Assembly (NCBI GenBank): GCA_964036195.1
Contig: OZ038452.1
Span: 30,267,785-30,331,784, forward strand
Direction of reading: 5' to 3'
From: Sphaerolaimus hirsutus
Taxonomy: Eukaryota; Nematoda; Chromadorea; Monhysterida; Sphaerolaimidae
DNA length: 64,000 nucleotides
Both the position numbers and the translations under genes were made by a program. The notes under the pieces were generated by a model. The model was not told the DNA's origin and did no database searches. It worked only from the letters and a program-made list of their open reading frames with translations. Shown here in pieces: positions 62,336-64,000 of this stretch. The first letter of the stretch is position 1. Every line of letters begins with the position of its first letter.

Positions 62336-64000
62336 GAGCGCTTTGTTTTTTTCTTGCCGGCCTTCAGTCCGATTATGCCAGGTGCAGGATTTCCGCCTGT
62401 TTTCGGTACCTGCACATGGTAGTAATTGTAGACAGATTGACTGTATGAACGGTGTATGTAAGTTTTTAATTTGCTTATCCAGATTAACCCACATTTTGAA
62501 CATCTTCCGTCTGATCAATTCTGCCACTATATCAATCCCCGCCGCTGCAGTGTGCAGGCCGTCATTACAGATTAGCGATAGCATACAGTCTACCGGGGCC
62601 TCAAACCCCAGCTGACGCCAATTTCCCCGTATGAAACTCATTAACGGCATAATTTCGACATTTTTAAAAACTTTGACGATATTTTCGAACCTTATTTCCG
62701 CGTCACACAGAAATTCCATCAATTCACATGCAAATGAATGGTTCCACAAACATTTCTCGGTGGGCAGGCAAGGTCCTATTATACTGAAAAGTAGACAACC
62801 ACACGGATGAATAACCCCACTGTTGTAAAGCGACAACATTTCGACAAATTCCACCAACACAATTTCTAAGACACCTATTTTGCTACCATTGAACACGCAA
62901 GCCGATTCTATGCCTACTACGTCAAGTACGCTTCGGATTCCATTTTCATCGGGCTTCAGCCCTTGCGCACAACGCTGGGCCCACTTTTTCAAGCTGATCA
63001 TGTATACGTCGATTCCCAAACTTGGCATTGACTCCAATAGCGATGGGGCATACATGCTCAAATGCAACGAGCCGTAGCATCGACGGGCCAGATCAGAGAC
63101 ATCCTCCAAATCCACGAGTCCCTTCTCCACCAGGCGCTTAAAGTTCTCACCAGTTGCCTTTGCAGGCAGGTGCTTCACCAAGGCCTTGTCCAATGAAACT
63201 GCCCTGTTTGGCAGTCCCAAGTCCATGCCAACTTTTGTACAAATAAAAATCGCGCCGTCGGCCATTCTGGGAACACCTTTGCCCCCATGCTCACCGGCCA
63301 GGTGCAACAGCGCTTTTGGGATCCAATGGTTGCCACCGGTCGGTCCTTTTAGATCAGTCATGGCCCAAGTTTGCCAAACCGCACACCCCAAAATCTCCAA
63401 CTGCATGGCGTCACCACCCCGGCGGCACACCTTCAAAAGTGACTGGTACGTCTCGGTTGCCCAAGCCAGACTGTCACCCCACTCCTTGCGCTGGGTGATG
63501 CTGGCATGAACGGCTGTGGCTATCACGCGAATGGGATAGCCAAATGTGCCATCACGAGTGTAACAAACTCGCAAGTACTCGCTGGCCTCCGGATCAACAT
63601 GCTGAGCATCATCACGACATTCAAAGCCAGCCATGGCGAGTGCCGTCTTGTGGCAAGCGCCTTCAAGCCAGGTCCGAGCCGTTCCATCCACGTCATCGCC
63701 ATGGCACATGATACTTTGTATCTTTTGACCGCCACCAGTCTCGTGCACAAGCCGGGCCGCCAATCTATTGTACACGATGTTCAGAAATGTGTTAAAAAAT
63801 GTTGTCCCTCGCAAACCGGTGGGCAGTCCGCAAGTCGTCTTCTTCTCACTTCCATCCTTCCACCTAACCCACTGGTTCAGCATCGACTGTTCTAGCCACG
63901 CTCCAACCCTGATCATGTCCTCCCGAACATCGCCTTCATCTAGCACAGCATTCACGGCCCCTGCCAAGGCAGCGAAAACAAATGCTTGAAGGTCCACCGC
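62335..64000 (-). CDS. endogenous toti-like viral RNA-dependent RNA polymerase, partial
   Basis: About 555 codons open to the window edge at 64000, so the N-terminal part lies outside. Motif B reads GLPTGLRGTTF then NTFLN (residues 57-73), and motif C is HGDD (G100-D102). The phrase SEYLRV with RDGTFGYP (about 139-154) follows, in the order seen in Ghabrivirales (toti-like dsRNA virus) polymerases. Motif A should lie at or just past the edge. GC content is clearly higher than in the flanks. There is no stop and no obvious frameshift, so it is recent or kept under constraint. The 3' limit is inferred from the loss of GC-rich, globular-looking sequence near residue 555. dsRNA viruses have no DNA stage, so capture by host or LINE reverse transcription is expected. 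Confidence 0.85.

Overview
This is a eukaryotic nuclear window from an animal, most likely an invertebrate. It is AT-rich, its long introns have GT-AG borders, and it contains a multi-exon neurotransmitter-receptor gene. It also holds a BEL/Pao LTR retrotransposon, a LINE, and a dense crowd of small inverted-repeat elements. I cannot fix the phylum from sequence alone. No tRNA, rRNA or CRISPR array was seen.

Layout. (1) 1-5578: repeat-rich DNA without a gene. (2) 5579-17124: a nearly intact, young BEL/Pao element with 1099-bp LTRs (4 mismatches seen between them), TTTGT target duplications, and one gag-pol-env reading frame broken by a single in-frame TAG in a gag zinc knuckle. It sits inside one arm of an older TA-flanked inverted-repeat element (4887-17172). 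(3) 18614-39466, minus strand: a GABA-B receptor subunit-2-like gene. I assembled it by hand from 23 exons. Exons 1-19 keep phase throughout and give a signal peptide, a venus-flytrap domain, seven membrane segments and the start of a coiled coil. Tail exons are less certain, and at least one exon between 29371 and 27227 was not found. (4) 39470-57330: no gene recognised; the stretch is almost wholly nested small elements. (5) 57480-58290, minus: GC-richer, coding-like but unidentified. (6) 58287-about 62335, minus: a LINE with endonuclease and reverse transcriptase, split into two frames. (7) about 62335-64000, minus: an open reading frame for a toti-like (Ghabrivirales-type) viral RNA-dependent RNA polymerase. 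It continues past the window edge and is in frame with the LINE endonuclease ORF.

The most unusual features are four. The first is the viral polymerase-LINE chimera. The second is a superfamily of small elements that share one layout (TACCGTATT ends, repeated internal words, a closing hairpin) while the repeated word differs between subfamilies. The third is a strong one-strand excess of TCACA throughout the BEL element, LTRs included. The fourth is a receptor-gene intron that almost coincides with a small transposable element.

Functionally, the only clear host gene is the receptor. GABA-B subunit 2 pairs with subunit 1 at the plasma membrane, couples to Gi/o and trafficks through coiled-coil pairing. 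The remainder is selfish or captured DNA, much of it nested, which allows relative insertion order to be read in several places.
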